Positions 8,695 through 17,572 of a DNA stretch of 52,837 nucleotides are shown here, in pieces. The notes below the pieces were generated by a model that saw only the letters and a list, made by a program, of their open reading frames with translations, searched no databases and was not told the origin of the DNA. The stretch is from Gammaproteobacteria bacterium (lineage in GTDB: Bacteria > Pseudomonadota > Gammaproteobacteria > JAURND01): contig DASZWJ010000026.1 in assembly GCA_035546635.1 (NCBI GenBank), positions 1 through 52,837 of the forward strand, written 5' to 3'. Numbering within the stretch: position 1 is the stretch's first letter; the number at the start of each line of letters is the position of its first letter. Position numbers and translations under genes: made by a program.

Positions 8695-9060
8695 TTAAGG
8701 AGTTTGCTGGGTGTTCCAGCTAGTAGATATGAATATATAGCCTTTTGAGCGAATGGTTTTAATACGGTAGGGATCGGTAATATTATCTTGAAATTTTTTG
8801 CGTAAATACGAGATGCGTAAATCTATGCTTCTATCAACCCCATCGTAGCTGGTGCCGCGTAAAGCTTGAGTAATCATTTCGCGGTTGACTACATGGTCGG
8901 CATTTTTAGCTAGAAATGCTAAAAGCTCAAATTCCTGGGGTTTAAGTGAGAGGGGGCTGCCTGATAAAGTCGCTCTGCGTTTGACTAAATCTAAATGTAG
9001 ACAGCCAAATGTCAGTTCGCGTAGCGCCATCGGTGAGCGATTGTTTTGCATAAACCACAC
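8695..9060 (-). CDS. Stand-alone OmpR-type winged-helix DNA-binding protein
   Basis: A 121-residue protein that is only the DNA-binding effector domain of an OmpR/RstA-class response regulator. LSLKPQEFELLAFLAKN, then VVNREMITQALRG, the recognition-helix region SIDLRISYLRKKF and the wing IKTIRSKGYIFIS are all present. The phosphorylated receiver domain expected upstream (about 120 residues) is absent, and the 68 bp before the start have no trace of it. The start is GTG 9060 or ATG 9051; neither is decided by a ribosome site. Either a dedicated one-domain regulator or the surviving end of a response-regulator gene. The BON gene follows on the same strand. Confidence 0.8.
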   Translation of the reverse strand: MWFMQNNRSPMALRELTFGCLHLDLVKRRATLSGSPLSLKPQEFELLAFLAKNADHVVNREMITQALRGTSYDGVDRSIDLRISYLRKKFQDNITDPYRIKTIRSKGYIFISTSWNTQQTP

Positions 9061-9128
9061 CCTAAACCAATTTTGAAGGAGTATCAGTTAAAAGATATCA
9101 TTAATTTTCTGCACCAGGAGGGTTTTTT

Positions 9129-9494
9129 ATGAGAGATATAATGCAATATCGTGGTTATTTTGGTTCAGTGCATTTCGACAATAAAGGATTATTCTTTTTT
9201 GGGAAGGTAGAATTTATACGTGCGCTTATTAGTTATGAAGCCACTGATGCCAAAGGAATTAAGAAAGCTTTTGAAGATGCTGTTGATGATTATTTAGAAA
9301 TGTGCGAAGAACGAAAGATAGAACCTGAATTACCATTTAAAGGTAGTTTAAATATTAGATTAGGCTCAGATTTACACCGAAAAGTTGCAATAGCTGCTGA
9401 GTTAAATCATTTAACGATTAATAAGTTTATTGTACAAACTTTAGATCGTGCTATTTCTCAAATGAGAGAGCATTCGCCTAGCAAGCATTTATGA
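9129..9494 (+). CDS. HicB-family antitoxin, orphan
   Basis: A 121-residue HicB protein. The N-terminal partially degraded RNase-fold domain reads YRGYFGSVHFDNKGLFFFGK and continues through IKKAFEDAVDDYLEMCEE; the C-terminal ribbon-helix-helix DNA-binding region is SLNIRLGSDLHRKVAIAAEL with NKFIVQTLDRAI. The start has a strong AGGAGG seven bases upstream. HicB normally neutralises the small mRNA-cutting toxin HicA encoded next to it, but the 68 bp upstream and 40 bp downstream have no room for one. It may be left over from a lost pair, serve as an anti-toxin for a partner elsewhere, or act as a plain repressor. Confidence 0.85.
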   Translation: MRDIMQYRGYFGSVHFDNKGLFFFGKVEFIRALISYEATDAKGIKKAFEDAVDDYLEMCEERKIEPELPFKGSLNIRLGSDLHRKVAIAAELNHLTINKFIVQTLDRAISQMREHSPSKHL

Positions 9495-9535
9495 TAATTG
9501 ATGAAACAGACCATCGTATTACTCTTTCAAATATG

Positions 9536-10456
9536 TTAATAAAACACCGTACATCCTCGTAGTTCAAGTGCCTGAAACCATTGGGGGATTGCTAAGCCCT
9601 TATTCAGCCGCACGTCCAATTTTTCCAGCTGCGTTAGATTCATTATTTCATCAGGTAATTGCGTTAGTTTATTATCTCTTAAATCGAGAAATCGCAGTGA
9701 TTTTAATTGGCCGATAGTATCAGGAATTGATCGTAGATAATTAGTGCGTAGGTCAAGTTCAGTTAGGTTTTGCAAGTTGCCAATGTTGGTGGGTAATGTT
9801 TGTAATTTATTATTTTGCAAAATGAGTTTTCTCAGGCTAGTCAAATGGCTGATTGTGGTAGGTAAGGTCACGATATGATTATGCATAGCATGTAATTCTC
9901 TTAATGCACTGATATTGCCAATAAATTCAGGAATGGAGTCAATGGCATTATTGTAAATCCGCAATTCTAGAAGTGCGGTTAAATCTTTAATGCATTCAGG
10001 TATTTTCGTAAATTTATTATAGGTAATATTCAGATAATTAAGTGATTTGAGCTGACTAAGCGCAGAAGGTAAAGAGGTAAAATGATTATTGGCAAGATAT
10101 AAGAAACGTAGATGACTGAGGGAGCCAATGGTTTCAGGGATAGTTATTAATTCATTATGCTGCAAATCCAGCACTTGTAATTTCTTCAAATTACCAATAG
10201 TTTCTGGAATAAAAGAAAGTTTATTTGCGCTGACATTGAATCTTTCTAAGTTCTGCAAATTAAAAATAGAAGCTGGCAATTGAGTTAATTGATTTTTATA
10301 AATACTTAATCTTTTAAGTTGGGCGAGATGTTTAATGTCTTCGGGTATTTGTTGTAGTTGATTATCATCTAGCCATAATTCTTCTAGCGTATCATGCAAA
10401 ACAATAGTTTTTTGGGAGCGTGAAATTTTATCAGTGAGATCTAGTGAAGTGGTCAT
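9536..10456 (-). CDS. Leucine-rich-repeat protein, effector candidate
   Basis: A 306-residue protein made almost wholly of about eleven leucine-rich repeats of 23 residues, of the type LxxLxxLxLxxNxLxxIPxxIGxL (for example LRFLDLRDNKLTQLPDEIMN). No signal peptide, membrane helix or enzymatic domain is visible. LRRs of this bacterial type bind proteins, and in Legionella and Coxiella relatives they are common among type IV secreted effectors. It begins 15 bp after the Sel1-repeat gene on the same strand, so the two are probably co-transcribed. The effector role is inference from repeat type and neighbours. Confidence 0.85.
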   Translation of the reverse strand: MTTSLDLTDKISRSQKTIVLHDTLEELWLDDNQLQQIPEDIKHLAQLKRLSIYKNQLTQLPASIFNLQNLERFNVSANKLSFIPETIGNLKKLQVLDLQHNELITIPETIGSLSHLRFLYLANNHFTSLPSALSQLKSLNYLNITYNKFTKIPECIKDLTALLELRIYNNAIDSIPEFIGNISALRELHAMHNHIVTLPTTISHLTSLRKLILQNNKLQTLPTNIGNLQNLTELDLRTNYLRSIPDTIGQLKSLRFLDLRDNKLTQLPDEIMNLTQLEKLDVRLNKGLAIPQWFQALELRGCTVFY

Positions 10457-10471
10457 AGAATGGTGCCTGTT

Positions 10472-12919
10472 TCATTTTTTTGGGGAAGAAGATATTGGAT
10501 CGCTGGTGCTCATCACAGAGATTGAGGCGGATGATGACATCGCAGCAGAAACGGAAGTGTCTGGGCTAGAGGTTGATTGAGAATTGGAAAATAGACGAAA
10601 TGGCTCGTTAAAATCGGTCGGAAGAACAGTGCCTGCTTTTGCAAAATAATCTTGGGCCATGCGCAGGTGGGTGGTATCTAGTGGTATTTTTCCCTCTTTT
10701 GCTTCGACTGCTTTGCTCTGATGATACTCGCCTAATATATGGAAATCAGCCGGCAAGCGGACATCAGATATTTCTGTCATTTCTGTAAAAGCGGAACCGG
10801 CTTCTTTTGATTTTGGTGTTGATTTATTTCTCTTGATTTCATCAGGTTTTGATGTGGGGTAATTTTTCTTAGTTTGTTCTTCTTCTAGGTCTTTCCACCA
10901 ATTACCTAAATCGAAATTGGCGAAATTCTGTCGATCGCTTGTAATTATGTTTAGCGGTAGTTTTTTGGTATCAGCGCTAGTGGTAATCGGTGCTGATTGT
11001 GATGAGGTTGTGATGGTGATGCCAGCTGGGGAAGAAATGCTCATTGGCAATAGGGTTTTTATTCTTTCTCTGACAATTGCCGTTCCTAAATTCTTTAACT
11101 GAAGTAAATTACTAGCCAGCTTTTTATCTAAGTTTACACCCAAACCAATTTCATAACACTCAGCGAGCGCTTTTATACTGTCCATATGTCCTTGTTGTGC
11201 AGATAAAGTAAACCAGCGTAGCGCTTCTGATAGGTTTTTATGAGTACGATTTGTCCCATGCCAAAAAAGAAGCCCATATTGATACTGACCAATAGGACAA
11301 TGACATTCAGCAGATTGTTTAAAATATTTTTCAGCCATTAGGGTATTACGTTTAACTCCAACACCGTTTAAATAACAAAAGCCCAGTGCATTTTTTGATT
11401 TTATATCCGAATGCATGCGGTCAGCTTGTTGATATTGTTGAAATGCTGCTGTTAAATTTACATCGTGCTTTAAAACAGTTTGGCCGCTTTTCAATTTTTC
11501 GGCCTTAGTTTTCTTGTCTAGTTCAATAAACAAGTCACCAATTTTCAAATGGATGGTTGCTAGCCATTTTGTGCTAACTAGAGGAGGATATAAATAGAGT
11601 TGATAATGGTTAATTGCGCTCCCATATTTGCCTAATTTTTCATAACAATTGCCTAAATGATAATGTAATCGTTGTTGATCGGTGGGGAGATTTAACTCCT
11701 TAAAAATAGCTTGGGCTTGTTCATAATGCTTTAAGGCTTGTTTTTCTTCGCAGCATTTTCCTAATTTGGACAAAATATTGGCTTTTAATATTTGATTATC
11801 ATGATGAGTATCTTGAGTTTTTAGCATATCATAGGCGGCGACAAGTAATTGTTCGGCAGCCTTAGCATCCTTAATTCCTTCCTCATACAAATAGCAGTGT
11901 GCTAGACGATATTGAATGATTGGCGTTATTTCTCCGCGAGCGATTGCCAGTTGATAGAAATGAGCTGCTTTTTTTAAATCTTTTTTCACCCTCCATTCAG
12001 CACTACCTGTAAAATAACACTCTGCTATAACTGAGGCGGAATATTCTGAGTTGGTTTGCAGCTCTGTAGCTAAAGCATAATAGTCCAAGGATAAAGCTTT
12101 ATTTTTCTGTACTCCGTAACCGCCATAGTAGTAATAACATCCTAAAGCTTCACATGCGAGGGGATTTTTTTGCCGAGCAGCGGTTTTGCATAACTCAATA
12201 AAATTGCGATCTCTATCTTCAGTAAGCACAAACTTTTTCTTAAGAAAGCCATTGACTAGGGCATGGATAGCAGGAGCATGTTTTTTATCGGCAAGCTCCC
12301 AATATATATCTACCGCCTCTTTTGCATCTCCTTGGCTTTGATGTTGATCTGCAGCTAGCATTTGTTCTTGATAGCAAGAATTTAAAAAACGTTGAGCGCG
12401 CGTATTGCCTTGATCTGCAGATAGTTCAAATAACGCAGCTGCGGCATTTAAATCGCGATCGTGGAATTCGCCAAAGAAATGCCATAACCCCAAAGCGAGT
12501 TGTGCGCGAGCATGGCCTCGATCATATGCAGCTATTTGATAGGCGCAGAAAGCTTTATCCGAGTGAGCTTGTCTTTGTAGCGGATCTGATGTTTTTCTCG
12601 CATTTCTAGTGTGTTGCAAAGCAGATAAGTATATTTCAGTGGCATCTTTTTTAGAAAAATCTTCTAGTGTGATTTTTTTCTTTTCTTTGGGTCGTACATG
12701 CGGTTGACTGGCGGGTATGCTTGAGGGAGGTGGGGGTAGTTCTTTAGAAGTTAAGACCTCTATGCGTGGTGGGGCTGCCGGCAAATGGGTGGGGGAAGAA
12801 AGTATTTGCGAGGTTGTTTTTTCATCGGTAGTAGTTGAATCTTTAGGTAGTTGTAATTCCTTTTTATCACTTATGCTAACTAGATTAAGCTCTATTTCTT
12901 TTACTTTTGCTTCTATCAT
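10472..12919 (-). CDS. Sel1/TPR-repeat protein with disordered ends, effector candidate
   Basis: An 815-residue soluble protein. Residues about 1-85 are proline- and charge-rich and probably disordered. From about 95 to 590 it carries helical repeats: Sel1-like units (RAQLALGLWHFFGEFHDRDL, YQYGLLFWHGTNRTHKNLSE, ECYEIGLGVNLDKK) around a central TPR stretch (YHLGNCYEKLGKYGSAINHY). The last 200 residues are Ser/Thr/Lys-rich, ending in SSSASISVMSTSDPISSSPKK-type low complexity. No signal peptide or catalytic domain is seen. Sel1 proteins are scaffold or interaction proteins, and several Legionella members affect host entry and trafficking. The tandem LRR gene downstream supports a shared role. 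Translocation is not shown. Confidence 0.85.
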   Translation of the reverse strand: MIEAKVKEIELNLVSISDKKELQLPKDSTTTDEKTTSQILSSPTHLPAAPPRIEVLTSKELPPPPSSIPASQPHVRPKEKKKITLEDFSKKDATEIYLSALQHTRNARKTSDPLQRQAHSDKAFCAYQIAAYDRGHARAQLALGLWHFFGEFHDRDLNAAAALFELSADQGNTRAQRFLNSCYQEQMLAADQHQSQGDAKEAVDIYWELADKKHAPAIHALVNGFLKKKFVLTEDRDRNFIELCKTAARQKNPLACEALGCYYYYGGYGVQKNKALSLDYYALATELQTNSEYSASVIAECYFTGSAEWRVKKDLKKAAHFYQLAIARGEITPIIQYRLAHCYLYEEGIKDAKAAEQLLVAAYDMLKTQDTHHDNQILKANILSKLGKCCEEKQALKHYEQAQAIFKELNLPTDQQRLHYHLGNCYEKLGKYGSAINHYQLYLYPPLVSTKWLATIHLKIGDLFIELDKKTKAEKLKSGQTVLKHDVNLTAAFQQYQQADRMHSDIKSKNALGFCYLNGVGVKRNTLMAEKYFKQSAECHCPIGQYQYGLLFWHGTNRTHKNLSEALRWFTLSAQQGHMDSIKALAECYEIGLGVNLDKKLASNLLQLKNLGTAIVRERIKTLLPMSISSPAGITITTSSQSAPITTSADTKKLPLNIITSDRQNFANFDLGNWWKDLEEEQTKKNYPTSKPDEIKRNKSTPKSKEAGSAFTEMTEISDVRLPADFHILGEYHQSKAVEAKEGKIPLDTTHLRMAQDYFAKAGTVLPTDFNEPFRLFSNSQSTSSPDTSVSAAMSSSASISVMSTSDPISSSPKK

Positions 12920-12968
12920 TTCAAATTTTTCTCTCTACTGTACAATAGTGTTACTCTTAAGGCGACTA

Positions 12969-12995
12969 CTCACCCCCTTTGACGAAGGGGGTGAG
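12969..12995. repeat. Short palindrome, CTCACCCCC family
   Basis: CTCACCCCCTT (12969-12979) and AAGGGGGTGAG (12985-12995) form an 11-bp stem. Related copies lie at 22225-22251 and 40162-40190, with a poorer one near 15430. It sits between divergent genes, so it is not a terminator for either. Confidence 0.75.
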
Positions 12996-13030
12996 CCGTG
13001 ACTTGCCAGTTTAACAAATAAGGAGAAAAC

Positions 13031-14326
13031 GTGTTAGACCAACGACAACAAATATTTCCGCAAGCCTTTAGAAAAAAAATCATCCTCTCTGCTTCAGTCG
13101 GTAACATGTTAGAGATATATGATTTTGCGTTATATGGCTATTTTGCACCGATTATTGCCCAGTTGTTTTTTCCGCGCACCGATAAATTCATGTCGCTTTT
13201 GGCAACTTTTGGTGTATTTGCCCTTGGGTTTCTAATGCGACCGTTGGGGGCAATGCTATTTGGCTATTTTGGTGATCGCATCGGTCGCAAAAAAACCTTA
13301 TCCGCTTCGATTATTTTGATGGCGGTGCCGACGACTTTGATAGGATTGCTGCCTACTTATGCGCAAATTGGCGTATGGGCGGGGGTTTTATTATTAATTT
13401 GCCGCCTGCTGCAGGGTTTAGCTACCGGTGGGGAATTTACTGGTTCCATCATTTATATAACTGAACATGCGCCGAGTACTCGCCGCGGTCTTTATGGTAG
13501 CTGGGCTATGTCTAGTACGTTCACGGGTTTTTTGATTGGCTCGGGTGTCAGTGCGCTTTTCAGTAGTTTGCTTTCAGCAGAGTCTTTGAGTCTTTGGGGT
13601 TGGCGTGTGCCGTTTGTATTGGGTTTTGTTCTGGGTATTGTTGGCCTTTATTTGCGGTTGCGAATGCCGGAAACGCCTTATTTTTTGGCAATACAAGCGG
13701 AAAATAAATTGGTTAAAAACCCCTTATTCAGTGCCTTTAAGGAAGGGTATAAAACGATGTTAATTGTTGCTGCCCTCAATTTTTTACCTGCAGCCAGTTA
13801 TTATTTATCCTTTGTTTATTTATCTTCTTATTTCGCTATTTATCTAAAACTGCCTTTGCATACGGCTTTAACCATCAATACAATCAGTATGTTTGTACTA
13901 ACCCTTGTCACGCCATTCATGGGTTTTTTATCTGATAAAATTGGGCGCAAACCCATGTTGGTTACCGGTGCTTTAGGTTTTATTGTTTTCGCTTATCCCT
14001 TATTTTTATTGATGCAGCTTAAAACCTTTACGGCAGTTTTTTTGGCGCAATTGGGGTTTACTTTGTTAGTGGGTTGTCTATTTTCGGTTATCCCAGCAAC
14101 CCTGGTTGAATTGGTTAAGACTAATATCCGTTATACGGCCATTTCATTTCCATATAATCTTTCAAGCGCGATTTTTGGCGGTATTATGCCGTTAGTGGCG
14201 ACTTTTCTGATTGAGAAAACCGGAAATCTTGTGGCGCCGAGCTTTTATTTAATTTGTGGTGGTATTGTCATGATTGTCACGGTATTTTTCTTTGAAGAAA
14301 GTTTTCGAAAACAGTCGTTAAATTAA
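13031..14326 (+). CDS. MFS transporter, metabolite:H+ symporter (ProP-like) family
   Basis: A 431-residue twelve-helix transporter. Features of the MHS branch: NMLEIYDFALYGYFAPII in helix 1, the loop 2-3 motif GYFGDRIGRKK, and RLLQGLATGGEFTGSIIYIT in helix 4-5; a second loop motif GFLSDKIGRKP lies in the C-terminal half. Family members import osmolytes or organic acids (proline, betaine, citrate, alpha-ketoglutarate) with protons; in Legionella relatives similar proteins import host metabolites. The substrate is not readable. The start is GTG 13031, supported by AAGGAG five bases upstream. The radical SAM gene follows by 12 bp. Confidence 0.88.
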   Translation: MLDQRQQIFPQAFRKKIILSASVGNMLEIYDFALYGYFAPIIAQLFFPRTDKFMSLLATFGVFALGFLMRPLGAMLFGYFGDRIGRKKTLSASIILMAVPTTLIGLLPTYAQIGVWAGVLLLICRLLQGLATGGEFTGSIIYITEHAPSTRRGLYGSWAMSSTFTGFLIGSGVSALFSSLLSAESLSLWGWRVPFVLGFVLGIVGLYLRLRMPETPYFLAIQAENKLVKNPLFSAFKEGYKTMLIVAALNFLPAASYYLSFVYLSSYFAIYLKLPLHTALTINTISMFVLTLVTPFMGFLSDKIGRKPMLVTGALGFIVFAYPLFLLMQLKTFTAVFLAQLGFTLLVGCLFSVIPATLVELVKTNIRYTAISFPYNLSSAIFGGIMPLVATFLIEKTGNLVAPSFYLICGGIVMIVTVFFFEESFRKQSLN

Positions 14327-14338
14327 TTTTGGTGCAAA

Positions 14339-15409
14339 ATGCAGATCAAACATCGTGGTGCGATCACTAATCCAGAAGGGAGATTTGAAAAGGAAAAACG
14401 TGAAAATATTGATGATGGTTGGGATATTTCTGAACCGGAAATTTTACCAACGTTAGAGACCTTATTGTTACAAGACAAAGCCAAAACAATTATTACACGT
14501 AATGATTCGCCAGATATTGGCTTTGAACAGTCTATTAATCCTTACCGTGGCTGCGAGCATGGCTGTATTTATTGTTATGCTCGCCCTAGCCATGCGTATA
14601 TGAATCTGTCGCCCGGTTTAGATTTTGAGAGCAAAATTTTTTATAAGGTGGATGCCAGCAAGATTCTAGAACAACAACTCGCCAAACCGAATTATATTTG
14701 TCAACCGATTATGTTGGGCGCGAATACAGATCCTTATCAGCCGGTAGAAGGTAAGCTTAAAGTCACGCGTAGTATTCTTGAAGTATTGCATCGTTATAAG
14801 CACCCGGTAGCTGTGATTACGAAAAGCACATTAATTGAGCGTGATTTAGATCTTTTAACAGATATGGCGAAGCAGCGGTTAACGAAAGTCGCCGTGACGA
14901 TTACGACGCTTAGCAATTCGCTGAAACAAATACTTGAGCCTCGTGCTGCCGCACCTAGTGCCAGATTGCGCATTATTCGAAATTTTGCTGCCGCTGGCAT
15001 TCCGGTGCGCATTATGGCGGCACCTATGATTCCCATGATTAATGACATGGAGTTGGAGGCAATTTTACAAAAGGCCAGTGAAGCAGGAGCCATGTATGCG
15101 GGTTATACCTTTATTAGGTTGCCGTTTGAGGTAAAAGATCTGTTTAAAGAATGGCTGTTAAAACATTTTCCTGAGCGTAAAGAACATGTGATGAGCTTAA
15201 TACGTCAAAGTCGCGGAGGTAAAGAATATGATGCAGCGTTTGACCAGCGTATGCATGGACAGGGTGAGTTTGCTAATTTGTTGGCTATGCGTTTTAAGTT
15301 GGCTTGTAAACGTTTTAATTTAAATGTTACGGCTAATGCTGAATTGAAAACACAACTTTTTCGGCCGCCTAGGAAATTTTCGGCACAATTGGATTTGTTT
15401 GTTGATTAG
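14339..15409 (+). CDS. Radical SAM protein, PA0069 / SplB-like family
   Basis: A 356-residue radical SAM protein. The 4Fe-4S cysteine motif is CEHGCIYC preceded by NPYRG, followed by YARPSHAYMNLSPGLDFESK, which is the signature of the PA0069/Rv2578c family related to spore photoproduct lyase. Later motifs include MLGANTDPYQPVE and MAAPMIPMINDMELE. Members are widespread and thought to act on nucleic acid or as repair-type enzymes, but none of this branch has an established substrate. Twelve bases separate it from the MFS gene, with no terminator between, so they may share a transcript by chance of compaction. Confidence 0.9.
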   Translation: MQIKHRGAITNPEGRFEKEKRENIDDGWDISEPEILPTLETLLLQDKAKTIITRNDSPDIGFEQSINPYRGCEHGCIYCYARPSHAYMNLSPGLDFESKIFYKVDASKILEQQLAKPNYICQPIMLGANTDPYQPVEGKLKVTRSILEVLHRYKHPVAVITKSTLIERDLDLLTDMAKQRLTKVAVTITTLSNSLKQILEPRAAAPSARLRIIRNFAAAGIPVRIMAAPMIPMINDMELEAILQKASEAGAMYAGYTFIRLPFEVKDLFKEWLLKHFPERKEHVMSLIRQSRGGKEYDAAFDQRMHGQGEFANLLAMRFKLACKRFNLNVTANAELKTQLFRPPRKFSAQLDLFVD

Positions 15410-15521
15410 TGTATCTGAGGCTTTTAAGTTCACCCCCGTTTTCAAGGGGTGAGCGGATATCTTTTAGGAGTGAAGACATGGAGTGGATGGTGGTCACAAT
15501 GCCAGAGGCAGCAGTTTTGCC

Positions 15522-15642
15522 TAGAAGTCATTTCAAAACCACAGTCTTGAACGTTGATGCTGCGTTGCAAAGTGCTCTGCGCTGCTCGATCACTTTGCGC
15601 CTTGCCTGAACGTTCAAGACTGTGATTTTGAAATGACTTCTA
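15522..15642. repeat. Long inverted repeat, 34-bp stem
   Basis: Arms 15522-15555 and 15609-15642 pair over 34 bp with one mismatch; the 53-base centre has a further partial stem (CAAAGTG/CACTTTG). It lies ten bases before the second GIY-YIG gene. It looks like a miniature inverted-repeat element; no second copy is in the window. Confidence 0.85.
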
Positions 15643-15651
15643 ATTAAGCAG

Positions 15652-15939
15652 ATGGTTAAAAAAATGCGCCCAAAGCAAAAGCCCTGGTATTTGTATATGA
15701 TTGAATGCCAGGATAATAGTATTTACACCGGTATCACTGTCGATGTGGCTGCTCGCTATGCTTTGCATGTCAGCGGTAAAGGTGCGCGTTATACTCGCTC
15801 CCATCCGCCAAAAAAACTTCTGCTGGTTGTGGAATATCCTGATCGTTCGTCAGCGTTAAAAGCAGAGTGTTTTGTTAAAAAGTTAGATCCTAAAGATAAG
15901 CGTAAATTGGTTGCAGAACCAGGTTTAATTTCATGTTAA
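15652..15939 (+). CDS. GIY-YIG nuclease superfamily protein (YhbQ-like)
   Basis: A 95-residue YhbQ-like GIY-YIG protein. WYLYMIECQDNSIYTGITVD carries the two signature strands; VAARYALHVSGKGARYTRSH gives the conserved arginine and the linker typical of the YhbQ/YazA family; ALKAECFVKKLDPKDK holds the metal-binding glutamate. YhbQ-type proteins are implicated in DNA repair with weak or structure-specific nuclease activity. Starts are ATG 15652 or 15664, with no clear ribosome site because the long hairpin ends ten bases upstream. The 3' end overlaps the convergent dehydratase gene by nine bases. Confidence 0.88.
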   Translation: MVKKMRPKQKPWYLYMIECQDNSIYTGITVDVAARYALHVSGKGARYTRSHPPKKLLLVVEYPDRSSALKAECFVKKLDPKDKRKLVAEPGLISC

Positions 15940-16887
15940 TACATTTTTTAATGTGTCCAAACTGATATTGGCCCCGCTCAATACAATGACTACATTTTTG
16001 TTACGAAACTTATGGGAATTTTTTAACAGAGCGGAAAGCGCGACACCGGCTGCGCCTTCAACTAAAATATGTTGCGTTTTAATGAGTGCGATGATGGCTG
16101 CTTTGATTTCTTGTTCAGACGCTACGATGTAATCATCTACCAGTTGTTTGCAGATATCAAAAGTGATGGCGCCGGATTCTATGCCGCCGGCCGTTGCATC
16201 TGAAAGTGTCGGATAGGTTGGCATGTCTAAAATTTTACCGGCTTTTACTGATTCAGCCATGACCGGCGAATTTTCTGGTAGGCAGCCTATCACTTGGGTG
16301 TTGGGTGATACGGCTTTGATATATCCAGCAATGCCGGAAATGAGTCCACCGCCGCCAATAGGCACTAAAATTGCATCGACTTTATCTAGTTGCGCTGCAA
16401 TTTCGAGGGCAATGGTGCCTTGTCCGGCCAACACTTGTAAATCATTGTAGGGTGAAACATAAAGCATTTTTCGTTGTTTAGCATAAGCGCGTGCATAATT
16501 TTCAGTTTGCATGCAATCGGTGGCGTAAAATTCTAGTGGAATATCGTAATTACGAATATTATCAATTTTGGTGGGGGAAGCATTTTCAGGCACAAAAATT
16601 ATGCCAGGGATTTTTAAAGTGTGTAAGGCAAAGGCCATTGCTGCGCCGTGATTGCCGGAAGATGCTGCGACGATGCCTTGCTTAAGTTGTTCTGGTGTTA
16701 AGGAAAGTAATTTATTAAATGCGCCTCGTGCTTTGAAAGCGCCGGTGTATTGAAGATTTTCGCATTTTAAGTAGACGTTGGCGTTGGTGATTTTGCTCAA
16801 GGGTAATGAAAAGTCTAAAGGTGTTTGGCGTATGTAGGGGCGTATGCGATTTTCGGCGATAAGCACTTCGTTTTTGATGTCAGACAT
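15931..16887 (-). CDS. Serine/threonine dehydratase-like PLP enzyme (TdcB/serine racemase type)
   Basis: A 318-residue fold-type II PLP enzyme. The PLP lysine is in GAFKARGAFNKL, the substrate loop is SSGNHGAAMA, and the phosphate-binding glycine loop is GGGGLISGIAGY. The usual C-terminal Ser is in VVIVLSGANIS. There is no ACT regulatory domain, so this is the short catabolic type: it would turn threonine into 2-oxobutyrate or serine into pyruvate, or racemise serine, and sequence reading cannot separate these. GGGGAAC lies seven bases before the start. It overlaps the GIY-YIG gene tail to tail. Confidence 0.9.
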   Translation of the reverse strand: MSDIKNEVLIAENRIRPYIRQTPLDFSLPLSKITNANVYLKCENLQYTGAFKARGAFNKLLSLTPEQLKQGIVAASSGNHGAAMAFALHTLKIPGIIFVPENASPTKIDNIRNYDIPLEFYATDCMQTENYARAYAKQRKMLYVSPYNDLQVLAGQGTIALEIAAQLDKVDAILVPIGGGGLISGIAGYIKAVSPNTQVIGCLPENSPVMAESVKAGKILDMPTYPTLSDATAGGIESGAITFDICKQLVDDYIVASEQEIKAAIIALIKTQHILVEGAAGVALSALLKNSHKFRNKNVVIVLSGANISLDTLKNVLT

Positions 16888-17049
16888 TCTGTTCCCCGCC
16901 CAGGTTGTATGATTTCGCTAGGTCTTATTATAGTCTAACATAGACTTTTTTGTCAACTTCAGAATATTATCCATTCAATATACTCAGCATTTATTTTCCA
17001 AAGTAATTTTAGATATACTGTATCATCGCGTCCGAAAAATGAATCTAAA

Positions 17050-17418
17050 TCAATTCACAGTTTGAATTTCTTCAGGATTATCTTTTATAGATTTCATTTC
17101 ACGAGTCAAAGAATAACTAAGCAAAGTTCTTATAGTCACAATAATTGCAAGAATGCCCACTGAATAGTAATCCGGTGCGGTTGTAGTTCCAATCAGATCT
17201 GCAGCCACAATAAATTCTAAGCCCAGTAATAAAACCTGACCTAAATTTAATCTAACTTTATTAATTTTGGCGCCTTTATTCAATAATTGTATGGTGAATG
17301 AATAATATAAATACTGAATTAACGCAAATAAAATCCCAGAAAAGATGATTAAAACGCCAATACAGGAAATGGCATGTTGAATGTCTGAGAGTATCTTTTG
17401 CACGGTGACCCATTCCAT
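17050..17418 (-). CDS. DUF1622 membrane protein
   Basis: A 122-residue inner-membrane protein of family DUF1622, with three hydrophobic segments. Family hallmarks are LNLGQVLLLGLEFIVAADLI, followed by TTTAPDY and the last helix IVTIRTLLSYSLTREM. I choose ATG 17418 because GGAG lies eight bases upstream; a longer frame from 17481 lacks a ribosome site. Function is unknown in the family. It is divergent from a methyltransferase gene 154 bp away. Confidence 0.85.
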   Translation of the reverse strand: MEWVTVQKILSDIQHAISCIGVLIIFSGILFALIQYLYYSFTIQLLNKGAKINKVRLNLGQVLLLGLEFIVAADLIGTTTAPDYYSVGILAIIVTIRTLLSYSLTREMKSIKDNPEEIQTVN

Positions 17419-17572
17419 AGTTAATTCTCCGTTTAAATCGACCAGCGCCACCACGGGCATGGGGCTTAGTATGAAGTTCATGATATTATTATGATGGTGT
17501 TTGAAGTAGTAATCAAACGCTTCAAGTATATCGCACGAAAATGACAGAATGAGATAACATGGAGGATAAATA

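Noticed and set aside
15409..15609. 66-codon open frame after the radical SAM gene
   Set aside because: It runs through the left arm and centre of the long hairpin and has no family likeness.
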